From Candidatus Eubacterium faecigallinarum (GTDB lineage: Bacteria > Bacillota > Clostridia > Oscillospirales > Acutalibacteraceae), in assembly GCA_019115455.1 (NCBI GenBank), contig DXDN01000010.1, positions 1 to 64,000 on the forward strand: a stretch of 64,000 bases of DNA, written 5' to 3'. Made by a program: the position numbers and the translations under genes. Below the pieces are notes generated by a model. That model did not search any database. It was not told where the DNA came from and worked only from the letters and a program-made list of their open reading frames with translations. Below are positions 42,148-51,266 of this stretch, piece by piece. The stretch's first letter is position 1. Each line of letters opens with the position of its first letter.

Positions 42148-43176
42148 TTAAATTAATTCGCTGATAATATAATTTGAGACCAGCATTCCTTTTTCGGTAA
42201 GAGCGATTCTGCCGCCGTTTTCAGTCAGAAGTCCGCTTTTGCAAAATCGGCTGTAATCTTTTTTTACAAGATTTTTTTCAATGCCCTTGTTAAGCCTGAG
42301 ACCCAGCATGATTTTTTCCTCATCAGTGCCGCCGTCACCGTCATCGACTATATTAAAATCCCTGTCGTAATAAAATCGTTTTTTATTAAAATAAGAATGA
42401 GCGGACGCACCGAGACCGAGATATTCCTCAAGCTCCCAGTATTTAAGATTATGTCTGCTCTCAAATCCCGGTTTTGAAAAATTGCTTATTTCGTACTGGT
42501 CAAACCCAAGGGATCTAAGACTGCTGACAGTTTTAAGATACATATCGCAGACCGTGTCCTCATCCGGAAGATCAAGGCGGTCTTTCATTTCAAAAAACTT
42601 TGTGTTTTCCTCGATTTTCAGCATATAGGCGCTGATATGAGTAACGTCCATTTGGCTGATAAACTCAAATGTCTCGTCAAGACTGTCTATCGTCTGGCGA
42701 GGTATGCCCAGCATAACGTCAAGGCTTATATTATATATACCCGCTTTTTTGGCGTCGTTAACCGCTTTTGCCACCTGAGCCTGACCTGCGGCTCTGCCAA
42801 GAGCAAAACGCTCACTGTTTCTGGCGCTTTGCATACCGATGCTGACTCTGTTTACACCGAAAGCGGCATAATCCTCAAAATCCTTTTCCAAATCCTTGGA
42901 CGGATTACACTCAACTGTTATCTCGCAGTCAGGAGAAATATTGAAATTCTCCCTTGCCGCACGTATTATTTCACCTATAAGTCGGCTGGCGAGCACGGAG
43001 GGCGTTCCGCCTCCTAAATACACGGTATCAAACGAAGAGTTATATTTTTTCATCTCGTCAATTAGGCGGCTGACATATTTTTCAGCGGCGTCCTGCTGAT
43101 ATCTGACGCTGTAGAAATCGCAGTAAGGGCACTTTGAACGGCAAAAAGGTATATGAATATACAATCCCCTGCTCAT
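42148..43176 (-). CDS. hemW: HemW-like radical SAM protein (coproporphyrinogen III oxidase-like)
   Basis: 342 aa. LYIHIPFCRSKCPYCDF holds the CxxxCxxC cluster with the family's extra Cys spacing. TVYLGGGTPSVL is the glycine-rich SAM region. Later motifs include ECNPSKDLEKDF, GVNRVSIGMQSA and a C-terminal winged-helix-like HemN_C domain. HemW proteins insert or carry heme; true coproporphyrinogen oxidase activity is not implied. The gene ends 60 bases before the small-ORF pair and may share their transcript. Confidence 0.92.
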   Translation of the reverse strand: MSRGLYIHIPFCRSKCPYCDFYSVRYQQDAAEKYVSRLIDEMKKYNSSFDTVYLGGGTPSVLASRLIGEIIRAARENFNISPDCEITVECNPSKDLEKDFEDYAAFGVNRVSIGMQSARNSERFALGRAAGQAQVAKAVNDAKKAGIYNISLDVMLGIPRQTIDSLDETFEFISQMDVTHISAYMLKIEENTKFFEMKDRLDLPDEDTVCDMYLKTVSSLRSLGFDQYEISNFSKPGFESRHNLKYWELEEYLGLGASAHSYFNKKRFYYDRDFNIVDDGDGGTDEEKIMLGLRLNKGIEKNLVKKDYSRFCKSGLLTENGGRIALTEKGMLVSNYIISELI

Positions 43177-43298
43177 ATTATCGCCTCCCTGCCGTGTTTA
43201 ATTGATTTACATAATGATTTTACTTTATAAAATATAAAATTGCAAGTGGCGTGAAAATATGATAGAATGAAATCAAGATAAAGAAAGGGGTATTCTTT

Positions 43299-43907
43299 AT
43301 GAAAGACTACGTAATCACAATCTCAAGGCAGTTTGGTTGCGGCGCTCACGAAATTGCCACTAAGCTGTCGGAAAAGCTGTCGATCCCGTACTACGACAAG
43401 GAAATATTAAAGCGTGCCGCCAAGGACAGCGGATTTGATGAAAGGCTCTTCGTTTTCTATGACGAGAAGCCCACCGGAAGTTTCCTGTTTAACATATCCG
43501 CAGACGGGTACACCACTGTTACGGATACAGGAATAACCCTTGAGGATAAAATTTTCCAGTATCAGTTTGACACCATCCGCAAGCTGGCAGAGGAAGGCAG
43601 CTGTATCATCATCGGAAGATGCTCCGACTATGTGCTCAGGGATTTTCCGAATCTGCTGAAGATTTTCCTCCACGCAAACAACGATTTCAGACGAGAAAGA
43701 GTCATCAATCAGTACGGCATCAGCGAGAAATCCGCCGCCAAGGAAATAAAGACTACGGATAAAAAAAGGGCTCGTTTCCACAATTTTTACAGTGAGTACA
43801 AATGGGGCGACGCCTGCAACTATGACCTTTCAATTGATGTGTCACGCATCGGAATCGACGATACTGTGGAACTTATTGCAGATTATATTAATAAAAAATA
43901 CGCATAA
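43299..43907 (+). CDS. cytidylate-kinase-like P-loop protein
   Basis: 202 aa. The N-terminal ITISRQFGCGAHEIATKLSE matches the P-loop of the cytidylate-kinase-like family (Pfam Cytidylate_kin2 type), which differs from canonical Cmk. IIIGRCSDYVL and the helical RRERVINQYGISEKSAAKEI with ARFHNFYSEYKWGDACNYDL follow the family pattern, including the final aspartate-rich end. The substrate is not established for this clade. AAAGGGG precedes the start. A terminator at 43917-43952 lies between it and the convergent gene. Confidence 0.9.
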   Translation: MKDYVITISRQFGCGAHEIATKLSEKLSIPYYDKEILKRAAKDSGFDERLFVFYDEKPTGSFLFNISADGYTTVTDTGITLEDKIFQYQFDTIRKLAEEGSCIIIGRCSDYVLRDFPNLLKIFLHANNDFRRERVINQYGISEKSAAKEIKTTDKKRARFHNFYSEYKWGDACNYDLSIDVSRIGIDDTVELIADYINKKYA

Positions 43908-43916
43908 TAAACAAGT

Positions 43917-43952
43917 AAACCGCCTGAGATTAACTCAGGCGGTTTTAATTTT
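43917..43952. terminator. bidirectional terminator
   Basis: AACCGCCTGAG pairs with CTCAGGCGGTT, followed by TTAATTTT. Confidence 0.85.
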
Positions 43953-43964
43953 ATACTTAACAAA

Positions 43965-45647
43965 TTATTTAAGCACCTTGAAATCGACCTTGCCGATCTT
44001 TGTTCTCGGCAGTTCGTCGATATAAACTATCTCCTTAGGCACGGACCATTTTGAAAGATTCTGCATACCGAACTCAATAATCTTTTCTGTCAGCTTATCT
44101 TCGTCATCGCCGGCAAATTTCTTGTTCTTTACAACAAATAGCTTGAGCTGAGTCTTGCCCTCCTCGCCTGTTCCGATAACGCAGCAGTCGTAGATTTCAG
44201 CCATAGCTCTGTATGCCTCTTCAATGAATGAGGGGTAAACAAGATATCCGCTGATCTTGTATACTCTCTTAAGTCTTTGACGATAATAAATATCGCCGGT
44301 CTCTTCCTCAATAAAGCACATATCACCGGTATGAAGCCATACTTTGCCGTCGTCGTGCTTAACAAGCACCTTGGCTGTCTCCTCAGGATCGTGATAATAA
44401 CCCTCCATAAGTGTGGGACCGTAAACGCAAAGCTCTCCGTCCTCGCCCTTAACTTCTTCGGTAGTTCCGGGCTTAACAGTCATAACCTCGATATTATAGC
44501 AAGGTATACCTATGCAGCCCTGAGGAGCCTCACGTCTTGGATCTGTAAAGGAGCAAACGGTTACACACTCCGTAAGTCCGTAGCCGGAAACGAAATGGCA
44601 TTTTGCGCCGTTATCCTTAAGAAGTCTATCCATCTTCTCGGTAAGAGAGTAAGGAACAACATCTCCGCCTGAGCCGATAAGCTTCATGTTGGACATATCA
44701 ATTCCCTTGAGGTATCCTGCCTTATAAACTTTTTCAAAGAAATCAGGCACACCGAAAACATAATTGATATGATATTTCTTGATTGCGTCGGAGCACATCT
44801 TTGCGTCAAACTGCGGGAACAGAGCCTGGGGCATACCTGTGCAAATTGAAACGTGCATACAAAGAGCAAATCCAAAGCCGTGGAAAACGGGCAGAGCTGT
44901 AAGCATTGCGTCTGTTTTGGCATCGACCTTCATTTCAAGCACGTTTTCAACAACGTCAAGAAGCTGATAGGAAAGGTTGTTAATAGCCTCGTTTGAGAGC
45001 TGAACACCCTTAGGGTTACCTGTTGTTCCGCCTGTCATCATGATAGCCGCAACAGCAAGAGGATCTGAGGCAACTTCAACGGTATTTCCGTCCTCGATAA
45101 ACTTTTTGCCTTCTTTAAGAAATTCTTTCCAGTCGATATTTTTTCTTACTTCTGTAGCAGGAGCGGTCTTGCCCTTTATTTTCTTCTTATATACCTGATT
45201 TGCAAGGAAGCCATAAATTGTCTTTGGAAAATACTCGGCTGTCTTGCAGCGAACAACGGTAAGATTCTTCATTCCCTGGAATGATTTTTCAGACACGTCA
45301 AAGCAAAAAGCAAACTTTGCTCCCACAAGGTTAACGGCATACTGAGCCTCGCTTGCCACTGAAAGCGGGTGAAGCATTGAGGCAATGGCGCCGATCTTAT
45401 TTACAGCATAAATCGCTGTGATACACTGGGGCATATTCGGAGCGCAGATGATAACTCTGTCGCCTTTTCTTACGCCGTTTGCCAGCAGTGCGGCGGCACA
45501 AAGGTCAACCATCTCCTCGGCTTTTTTCCAGGTAACTGTGTTGTTGTAATAATAAAAGCATGGCAGATCGGCATTCTGAGCTGCTGAGTCTGCGAACTTT
45601 TCATACATAGTCTTTTTTACATCATATCTGGTGGTGTATTCTATCAT
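43965..45647 (-). CDS. AMP-binding acyl-CoA synthetase-like enzyme
   Basis: 560 aa, ANL superfamily. The start at 45647 (MIEYTTRYDVKKTMYEKFAD) follows CGGAGGATTACAT. The AMP loop is MMTGGTTGNPKG, followed by ALPVFHGFGFAL, GYGLTECVTV, LHTGDMCFIEE and the C-terminal catalytic Lys in LPRTKIGKVDFK. It resembles long-chain or aryl acyl-CoA ligases of clostridia; the acid substrate is not determinable. It is monocistronic on the minus strand; the divergent membrane-protein gene shares its upstream region. Confidence 0.92.
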   Translation of the reverse strand: MIEYTTRYDVKKTMYEKFADSAAQNADLPCFYYYNNTVTWKKAEEMVDLCAAALLANGVRKGDRVIICAPNMPQCITAIYAVNKIGAIASMLHPLSVASEAQYAVNLVGAKFAFCFDVSEKSFQGMKNLTVVRCKTAEYFPKTIYGFLANQVYKKKIKGKTAPATEVRKNIDWKEFLKEGKKFIEDGNTVEVASDPLAVAAIMMTGGTTGNPKGVQLSNEAINNLSYQLLDVVENVLEMKVDAKTDAMLTALPVFHGFGFALCMHVSICTGMPQALFPQFDAKMCSDAIKKYHINYVFGVPDFFEKVYKAGYLKGIDMSNMKLIGSGGDVVPYSLTEKMDRLLKDNGAKCHFVSGYGLTECVTVCSFTDPRREAPQGCIGIPCYNIEVMTVKPGTTEEVKGEDGELCVYGPTLMEGYYHDPEETAKVLVKHDDGKVWLHTGDMCFIEEETGDIYYRQRLKRVYKISGYLVYPSFIEEAYRAMAEIYDCCVIGTGEEGKTQLKLFVVKNKKFAGDDEDKLTEKIIEFGMQNLSKWSVPKEIVYIDELPRTKIGKVDFKVLK

Positions 45648-45772
45648 ATGTAATCCTCCGAAAAAAATGTTGAACACATATCTTTAATGTGTACATTTAT
45701 TACTGATAAATTATATCAAATACATAAATATAATTCTATACAAATCAAAATAATTTATCTTTATTTAATAAT

Positions 45773-45800
45773 TTGACTTTTTTGTTATCTATGGTAGAAT
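45773..45800 (+). promoter_or_regulatory. promoter of the YjdF-like gene
   Basis: TTGACT (45773-45778), 16 bp, TAGAAT (45795-45800). Confidence 0.5.
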
Positions 45801-45833
45801 AAAAAAGAATTTTCAGTTGCAGAGGTGTGGCAA

Positions 45834-46508
45834 ATGGCATATAAAATAAAAAAAGACCCCATTGAAAAAATTCCTAAAGCTCAGCTCGTTTTCTGGATAA
45901 TTGTAAGGATCTCTATGATAATATGCGCCGCATACTCTTTCATAACAGGCGACGTCGTTATGGGGTTTGAAAGTGTGTTCTGTTTTATTTTTACTCATTT
46001 GTGGGACATGTTTCAAATTTTCGGCAACGGCAGCTTTATTGAGGAAGTGCCGCCGCTGAGCCAGACGATGCTTAATATTATCATCTTTGTCGGCATTGTC
46101 ATCGGTTCATATTTCGGATTTTTTGACAGATTCATGTGGTTTGACAATATGATGCACGTTGTGTCAGGTTTCGTATGCGCGTCCTTCGGGTATGATTTTG
46201 CGTGCATAATCCAGCGTAAAAAAGGGCAATGCGCGGCTACGCTTGCGGCGATTTTTGCTCTGATGTTCGCTTTGTCCATAGCCGTGGGATGGGAGTTTTA
46301 CGAATTTCTCATGGACACGTTACACGGCACAAATCTTCAGCTTGCCAAAGCAGGAGAGGAAACGGCAATGTTTGACCTGTCAAAATACCGTAACGAATAC
46401 GGATATCTCGGACTTGTGGACACTATGACAGACATGATGATGAACGCCGTGGGCGGAGTCATAGGAATGATATTTATGATAATTCTCAGAAACAGAAAGA
46501 AAAAATAA
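45834..46508 (+). CDS. YjdF/DUF2238-like membrane protein
   Basis: 224 aa with about six membrane segments. The conserved features of the YjdF-type family are present: FDNMMHVVSGFVCASFGYD, AVGWEFYEFLMD and DTMTDMMMNAVGGVIGM, with His, Glu and Asp residues inside the membrane region. The start at 45834 is preferred to 45825 because AGAGGTG is then well placed. The function of the family is unknown. A strong terminator follows. Confidence 0.85.
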   Translation: MAYKIKKDPIEKIPKAQLVFWIIVRISMIICAAYSFITGDVVMGFESVFCFIFTHLWDMFQIFGNGSFIEEVPPLSQTMLNIIIFVGIVIGSYFGFFDRFMWFDNMMHVVSGFVCASFGYDFACIIQRKKGQCAATLAAIFALMFALSIAVGWEFYEFLMDTLHGTNLQLAKAGEETAMFDLSKYRNEYGYLGLVDTMTDMMMNAVGGVIGMIFMIILRNRKKK

Positions 46509-46542
46509 TGCAAAAAATGTCGGTATAAACAATATGATATTT

Positions 46543-46590
46543 ATAAACGGAAAAGGAATTCAATTATATTCTTTTTCCGTTTATTTTTTT
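46543..46590 (+). terminator. intrinsic terminator
   Basis: AAACGGAAAAGGAAT pairs with ATTCTTTTTCCGTTT, followed by ATTTTTTT. Confidence 0.85.
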
Positions 46591-46660
46591 ACATTTTTTT
46601 CACTTTCATTAAAATATAATATCCCTGATGAATTGGGGTGCATGAATGAAAGGGTAAAAA

Positions 46661-48715
46661 ATGCAGGTCAGGGATAAAATAAAAATCAACAATTCATACA
46701 AACAGATATTTAAAGAGGTGCTCAAACGCGGAATATGGTTCGTTCTGGCGTTTGTGCTTAGTTTTTCTTCAGTGGTTGGCGGAAGCTGTCCGTTCGCTGT
46801 ATCGCTGATAACAGTGTCAAACAAAAAGAATTTTCTCTTTTCGGCAGCGGGTGCCGGACTGGGATACATAATATTCTGCGACAGCTCCGACGCCATAAGA
46901 TATTTCAGCGCTGTTATCATCGCCGCCCTTGGCACGCTGGCAATAAATCTTTTTAATTCAGGAAAAGACTTTTTCATGCCGATGATCGTGTCATCGCTAT
47001 CCGTACTTTCCACAGGAATAGTAATGAACATAAAAAATCAGGACGTTTTGGGAGCATATGCCCTTACCGTCGGGGAAGCGGTGCTGGCTCTGGGCGCATC
47101 CTTTTTCTTCTACAGGACAGCTCACTGCAATTTCAAAAGGCTGAAATACAAGGCGCTGGAGCTAACAGATACCACTTGCCTTCTGGTATCTGCGGCGGTG
47201 GTGCTGACGGGTCTCTCCTTTCTGGAAATCAAGGGGGTTTCGCCTGCAAGGATCATCGCTGTTTTATTAATCCTTATCGCAGTTAGGTTCGGCTCTCAGA
47301 CCTGGGGACTGATTATTGCTCTGTGTCTGGGCTTTGCGCTGGGAATCAGCCGTGAAAACAGCATGTTCCTGCTGGGAGCTTATGCTTTTTCAGCGCTGGT
47401 TTGCGGTCTTTTTACAAATATTTCAAGCCTCGGTATAGGGATAAGTTTTTCGCTTTCAATGGTATTTTTCGCAGTGGCGGCGGATATGGGCTCCTTTTCG
47501 GTATGCAGCGTGATAGAAAGCATAGCGGCGTCCGTAATAATGGTGCTTCTGCCGGAAGCGCTGACCGAAAAAATATCAGACTTTTTTGAGAGCGGAGCAG
47601 ACATCGCCCCTGACGGCAGCCTCAGGCAAAGCCTTGTGGTCAGGCTGAGATTCGCATCTTCCGCTTTGGCTCAGGTGAGCGAAAGCGTGAGGGACGTGCG
47701 TGAAAAAATCAACCAGATGGGAAAAACACAGCCCATAGAAAGCGAACTCAGAATGGTGGCGGCGGACCAGTTCTTCTCTATTTCCGACATGCTGGGGGAT
47801 CTTGCATTTGAATTTGACGAGGCGGAGATATTCGATTTTAAATCCGCCGGCAAAATAAGACGAATGCTGGGCGGTTATGATATCTATCCCGAAAATATTT
47901 CCGTAATTGTGGACAAGTTTGACCGCATGAGAATTGAAATTCTCGCCTCTTCAAAAACTACGGGACTCGACAGTCCTAAAATAAAAAATGAGCTGGAAAA
48001 AATCTGTTCCAGAGATTTTGAAAAAATACGCACCAACTACTCAGGCTCCAATTTGATGATAACCGTGATAGAAAAGCCGAATTTTAAAATGAGCTTCGGA
48101 TTCGCTCAATACTGTGCCGAGGGCAAGCTGTGCGGCGACACTATCAAGACTATCAACGACACAAGAGGTCATATGATTTTCATAATAAGTGACGGCATGG
48201 GTAAGGGCGGACGAGCCGCCCTGGACGGCGCTATGGGAGCAGGTCTGCTGTCAAAGCTTCTGTCTGCCGGGTTCGGCTTTGACTCCTCGCTCAAAGTGGT
48301 AAACAGTGCGCTTCTTGTTAAAAGCAGTGAAGAAAGTCTTGCTACGCTGGACTGCGCCTGTGTGGATCTTTTTACCGGAAAATGCGAATTTTTTAAGGCG
48401 GGAGCGCCCAGGTCCTACATTGTCAAAAAAAGCAGTCTGACCAAATGCGAGCTCTCCTCTATGCCGGCAGGCATACTGCGGGGAATCGAATTTGCAAAGC
48501 GCACTACGGTGCTGAATGTAGGCGACGAGATAATAATGATGAGCGACGGCATAACCGACGTGGGAGAGGATTTACTGGATGAATTTCTGAAATATGACGA
48601 CAGCGACAGTCCCAACGACAGGGCAAAGGAAATTCTTGACTTTGCCCTGGCGCACAGCGACTCACGTCACAGGGACGATATGTCAGTCATAGTTGCAAGG
48701 CTTATAAAGGGATAG
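46661..48715 (+). CDS. spoIIE: stage II sporulation protein E
   Basis: 684 aa. About ten N-terminal membrane segments (about 25-310) with SSVVGGSCPFAVSLI, then a central region (about 320-480) and a C-terminal PP2C-type phosphatase (about 480-684) with the metal-binding IISDGMGKGGRAALDGAMGA and IIMMSDGITDVGEDL. SpoIIE dephosphorylates SpoIIAA to release sigma-F in the forespore and takes part in polar septation. The presence of the full protein shows a sporulating organism. It is followed two bases later by a SIS-domain gene. Confidence 0.95.
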   Translation: MQVRDKIKINNSYKQIFKEVLKRGIWFVLAFVLSFSSVVGGSCPFAVSLITVSNKKNFLFSAAGAGLGYIIFCDSSDAIRYFSAVIIAALGTLAINLFNSGKDFFMPMIVSSLSVLSTGIVMNIKNQDVLGAYALTVGEAVLALGASFFFYRTAHCNFKRLKYKALELTDTTCLLVSAAVVLTGLSFLEIKGVSPARIIAVLLILIAVRFGSQTWGLIIALCLGFALGISRENSMFLLGAYAFSALVCGLFTNISSLGIGISFSLSMVFFAVAADMGSFSVCSVIESIAASVIMVLLPEALTEKISDFFESGADIAPDGSLRQSLVVRLRFASSALAQVSESVRDVREKINQMGKTQPIESELRMVAADQFFSISDMLGDLAFEFDEAEIFDFKSAGKIRRMLGGYDIYPENISVIVDKFDRMRIEILASSKTTGLDSPKIKNELEKICSRDFEKIRTNYSGSNLMITVIEKPNFKMSFGFAQYCAEGKLCGDTIKTINDTRGHMIFIISDGMGKGGRAALDGAMGAGLLSKLLSAGFGFDSSLKVVNSALLVKSSEESLATLDCACVDLFTGKCEFFKAGAPRSYIVKKSSLTKCELSSMPAGILRGIEFAKRTTVLNVGDEIIMMSDGITDVGEDLLDEFLKYDDSDSPNDRAKEILDFALAHSDSRHRDDMSVIVARLIKG

Positions 48716-48717
48716 AT

Positions 48718-49791
48718 ATGAAAAAGAAATCAAAAAAATTTTTAAAGAAAAGCAGGGATCCGCACCTGGATATACCAGTTACCGACAGGGGCGATTTCCC
48801 CGATTTTATGAGAAAAGAGATTTTCACACAGCCTCAGCTTATTGAAAAGCTATGCGAAAAGTATATATGGGCGGAAAAAATTCATTTTGAGCATTTGAAA
48901 ATAAAGGCTGAAAAAATCCGCCGAATATATATCGCCTCCAACGCCTGCGACTACGGCGCAGCGCTGTCCGGTGCATACAATTTTGAAGTTTTGGCGGACA
49001 TACCCTGCGCCGCCTGCCTTTTGAGTGAATTTAATTTTTCAAATCCGATACTGGACAAAAACACGCTGGTAATACTTATCAGCGCCTCAAAGGACGATAT
49101 GCCGTGCAGTCAGGCACGCATCAGAGCAGAAAAAAGCGGTGCCAAAATAGTAGGCATCTATAACCGCGAGCAGGAGAGCGAAGACTCCTTAAGCCTGGAT
49201 TTTATCGAAAACGCAGCCGTGTCCACCGCCGCATATACGCTTCGTTACACGGTGCTGACTTTGCTCGCCCTTTATATCGGCGAGAAAAACCAGGTCATTA
49301 CCGAGCTTTATATACGCATTGCCACGAAAATGCTGATGTCGCTCAATGACAAAATAAAGTACATTCTTGAAAACGAATACCTTATCAGACACATCAGCAG
49401 CAAAATAAGCTGTGAAAATCTTGTGCTTACCGGCACTAATGTGGATCTTGCCGCCGCCGGTTATGCGGCATATCTTTTTTCATTTGCCTTTGGGCGTGAC
49501 GTAAGAGCCTTTGCCGCAGGTCAGATAAACAGCTACCCCATAAATAAAAGCAATGTTATCGGGCTTGCCTCCAACGAAAATTTTTACGCCGTGCTGAATG
49601 ACAGCGTGCAGTGCCGGGTACACATAATACCGAAAAGTATCCCCTCAAAAAGCGGTGACTTCATTGATTATGATGATTCCATACCGCTGTTTAATCCCCT
49701 GCTCGGCAGTGTTGTCTGCCAGCTGATGGCATATAATATTGCAAAAAATAATAACACCCAGCTTGAGCAAAGCAAAAGCGGTACAGGGTAA
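48718..49791 (+). CDS. double SIS-domain protein
   Basis: 357 aa. A basic N-terminus (KKKSKKFLKKSRDPH) is followed by MRKEIFTQPQLIEKL, close to the entry of the GlmS/AgaS isomerase region (MxKEIxEQP). Two SIS domains are present: YIASNACDYGAALSGAYNFE with LISASKDDMPC, and LVLTGTNVDLAAAGYAAYLF with later GLASNEN. It could bind or isomerise a phosphosugar, but lacks the glutaminase part of GlmS. It starts two bases after spoIIE, so it is expected to be cotranscribed with it. Its 3' end forms half of the following terminator. Confidence 0.85.
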   Translation: MKKKSKKFLKKSRDPHLDIPVTDRGDFPDFMRKEIFTQPQLIEKLCEKYIWAEKIHFEHLKIKAEKIRRIYIASNACDYGAALSGAYNFEVLADIPCAACLLSEFNFSNPILDKNTLVILISASKDDMPCSQARIRAEKSGAKIVGIYNREQESEDSLSLDFIENAAVSTAAYTLRYTVLTLLALYIGEKNQVITELYIRIATKMLMSLNDKIKYILENEYLIRHISSKISCENLVLTGTNVDLAAAGYAAYLFSFAFGRDVRAFAAGQINSYPINKSNVIGLASNENFYAVLNDSVQCRVHIIPKSIPSKSGDFIDYDDSIPLFNPLLGSVVCQLMAYNIAKNNNTQLEQSKSGTG

Positions 49792-49815
49792 ATCCTGTAC
49801 CGCTTTAAATTTTAT
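49775..49815. terminator. terminator overlapping the SIS gene end
   Basis: AAAGCGGTACAGG (49775-49787) pairs with CCTGTACCGCTTT (49794-49806), followed by AAATTTTATT. It contains the SIS stop codon and lies between convergent genes. Confidence 0.75.
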
Positions 49816-49819
49816 TAAA

Positions 49820-50659
49820 TTAAAGATGATATATGATATCGTCACTCTTCCACCTGAAGAAGAGAATTCCTATACCCAGGGTTAAGACAGATACCACTGC
49901 GGCATAAAGCAGAAGCTTCCAGCTCATTATATATCCGTAAAGAACGCACTGCCTGAAAAGCTCTATCATCGAATATAGAGGATTTATCTTAATTACTATT
50001 TTTATCCAGTCGGTGGTTATATTCTGGAGCGGATAAAGAATCGGCACCATATAAAACAGCAGCTGGGTAATAACGTCCCAAATATATTCAATATCCCTGA
50101 AATATACGCACAGCACTGAAAGTATCAGTCCGACACCGGTGCTGAAAAGCAGCAGCAAAAACATCGGAACAAAGCAAAGCAGAGCATAGCCCGTGATATA
50201 GAGCCCGTCACCTCCGCTGATGCCCGTAACTTTAAAGAATATCCACACGCATATATAACACAAAAGGGATATGGCAAAAGTTACGAAATTGCTGAATATT
50301 GATGATAAGGGGTACATATACTTAGGCACGTACACCTTTTTGATAATTGCCTGATTCCTTCTAAAAGAAGTCATCGCCTGCTTAGTGGATGTGGTAAAAA
50401 AGCTGAATAAAAGCCTTCCGCTGAAAAGAAACACAGGATAACAAACAATGTATTTGCTGTGCTTACCGAAAATGCCGCCGAATACAACTGAGAGAACAAC
50501 CATGTTCAAAAGCGGCTGCAAAAAGCTCCAGAAAATACCCAGCCACGAATTGCGGTATTTGAGCTTAACATTCTTCATAGTAAGCTCTTTTAGCAAGTTT
50601 TTATATTTATGAAAAACATCAACGCCGTGTTTAAGCTCGGCTGTTTCATTTATTTTCAC
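49820..50659 (-). CDS. ABC-2 type polysaccharide-export permease
   Basis: 279 aa, GTG start at 50659 with GAAGGTG upstream. About six membrane helices. The N-terminal cytoplasmic helix and RNSWLGIFWSFLQPLLNMVV match the Wzm/TagG-type permease pattern (KxRYRxSxLGxxWSxLxPL). The C-terminal IVIKINPLYSMIELFRQCVL is also typical. It should pair with an ATPase to export a lipid-linked polysaccharide or teichoic acid, but no ATPase gene is adjacent on either side. It has its own promoter at 50719-50747. Confidence 0.9.
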   Translation of the reverse strand: MKINETAELKHGVDVFHKYKNLLKELTMKNVKLKYRNSWLGIFWSFLQPLLNMVVLSVVFGGIFGKHSKYIVCYPVFLFSGRLLFSFFTTSTKQAMTSFRRNQAIIKKVYVPKYMYPLSSIFSNFVTFAISLLCYICVWIFFKVTGISGGDGLYITGYALLCFVPMFLLLLFSTGVGLILSVLCVYFRDIEYIWDVITQLLFYMVPILYPLQNITTDWIKIVIKINPLYSMIELFRQCVLYGYIMSWKLLLYAAVVSVLTLGIGILFFRWKSDDIIYHL

Positions 50660-50718
50660 AAAAGCACCTTCTTTTGTTATAAGCAAGTTAATTGTGCATA
50701 TACGCTAAATGTGCGTGC

Positions 50719-50747
50719 ATTATAACACACAAAGCAAATTTTTTCAA
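50719..50747 (-). promoter_or_regulatory. promoter of the ABC-2 permease gene
   Basis: On the minus strand TTGAAA (complement of 50742-50747), 17 bp and TATAAT (complement of 50719-50724). Confidence 0.7.
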
Positions 50748-50757
50748 CTTTAGCACA

Positions 50758-50783
50758 AGATAATCAACACGTGTTGATTATCT
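50758..50783. repeat. perfect 26-bp palindrome at the aroK 3' end
   Basis: Arms of 13 bp meet at CACGTG (left arm AGATAATCAACAC). It includes the aroK stop codon and lies just upstream of the permease -35. No T run follows, so it is more like a DNA-protein site than a terminator. Confidence 0.7.
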
Positions 50784-51266
50784 GAACATTTCGGCAATTT
50801 CCAGCGCAGTTTTTCTGACAGACATATTTCCGTCCACCACATAATCCGCCGCGCTCAGATATTTTGGTCTGCGCTCAAGGTAAAGTGCCTTTGCTTTTTC
50901 CCTGTCCTGAAAAAGAGGACGTGACTTTGAATCGCCGATACGCTGGCAAATCACGTCAAAATCCGAATCGAGAAAAACGATTTTGCCGCCCTGCTTGAGC
51001 GCAGTTACATTTCGCTCAAAAGTAAGCGCTCCGCCGCCTGTGGATACCACGCAGTTTTTAAACTGAGATATCTTTTTGCAGCATTCGTGCTCCAAGTCAC
51101 GAAAATAATCCTCGCCGTGCACAGTAAATATCGCCTTTATGGCAATTCCGTTTTCACGCTCTATCATCTCGTCGATATCAATAAATTTTCTTCCCATTAT
51201 TTTCGCAAGCTCAAGCCCCACTGTGGTCTTGCCGCTGCCCATAAAACCGCAAAGAATAATGTTCAT
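50778..51266 (-). CDS. aroK: shikimate kinase
   Basis: 162 aa. P-loop GFMGSGKTTVGLELAK, the shikimate-binding DIDEMIERE and STGGGALTF, and the lid Arg in SRPLF. It phosphorylates shikimate for aromatic amino acid synthesis. The ATG overlaps the aroE stop (TAATG), giving an aroE-aroK pair for consecutive steps. The stop codon lies inside a perfect palindrome. Confidence 0.95.
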   Translation of the reverse strand: MNIILCGFMGSGKTTVGLELAKIMGRKFIDIDEMIERENGIAIKAIFTVHGEDYFRDLEHECCKKISQFKNCVVSTGGGALTFERNVTALKQGGKIVFLDSDFDVICQRIGDSKSRPLFQDREKAKALYLERRPKYLSAADYVVDGNMSVRKTALEIAEMFR

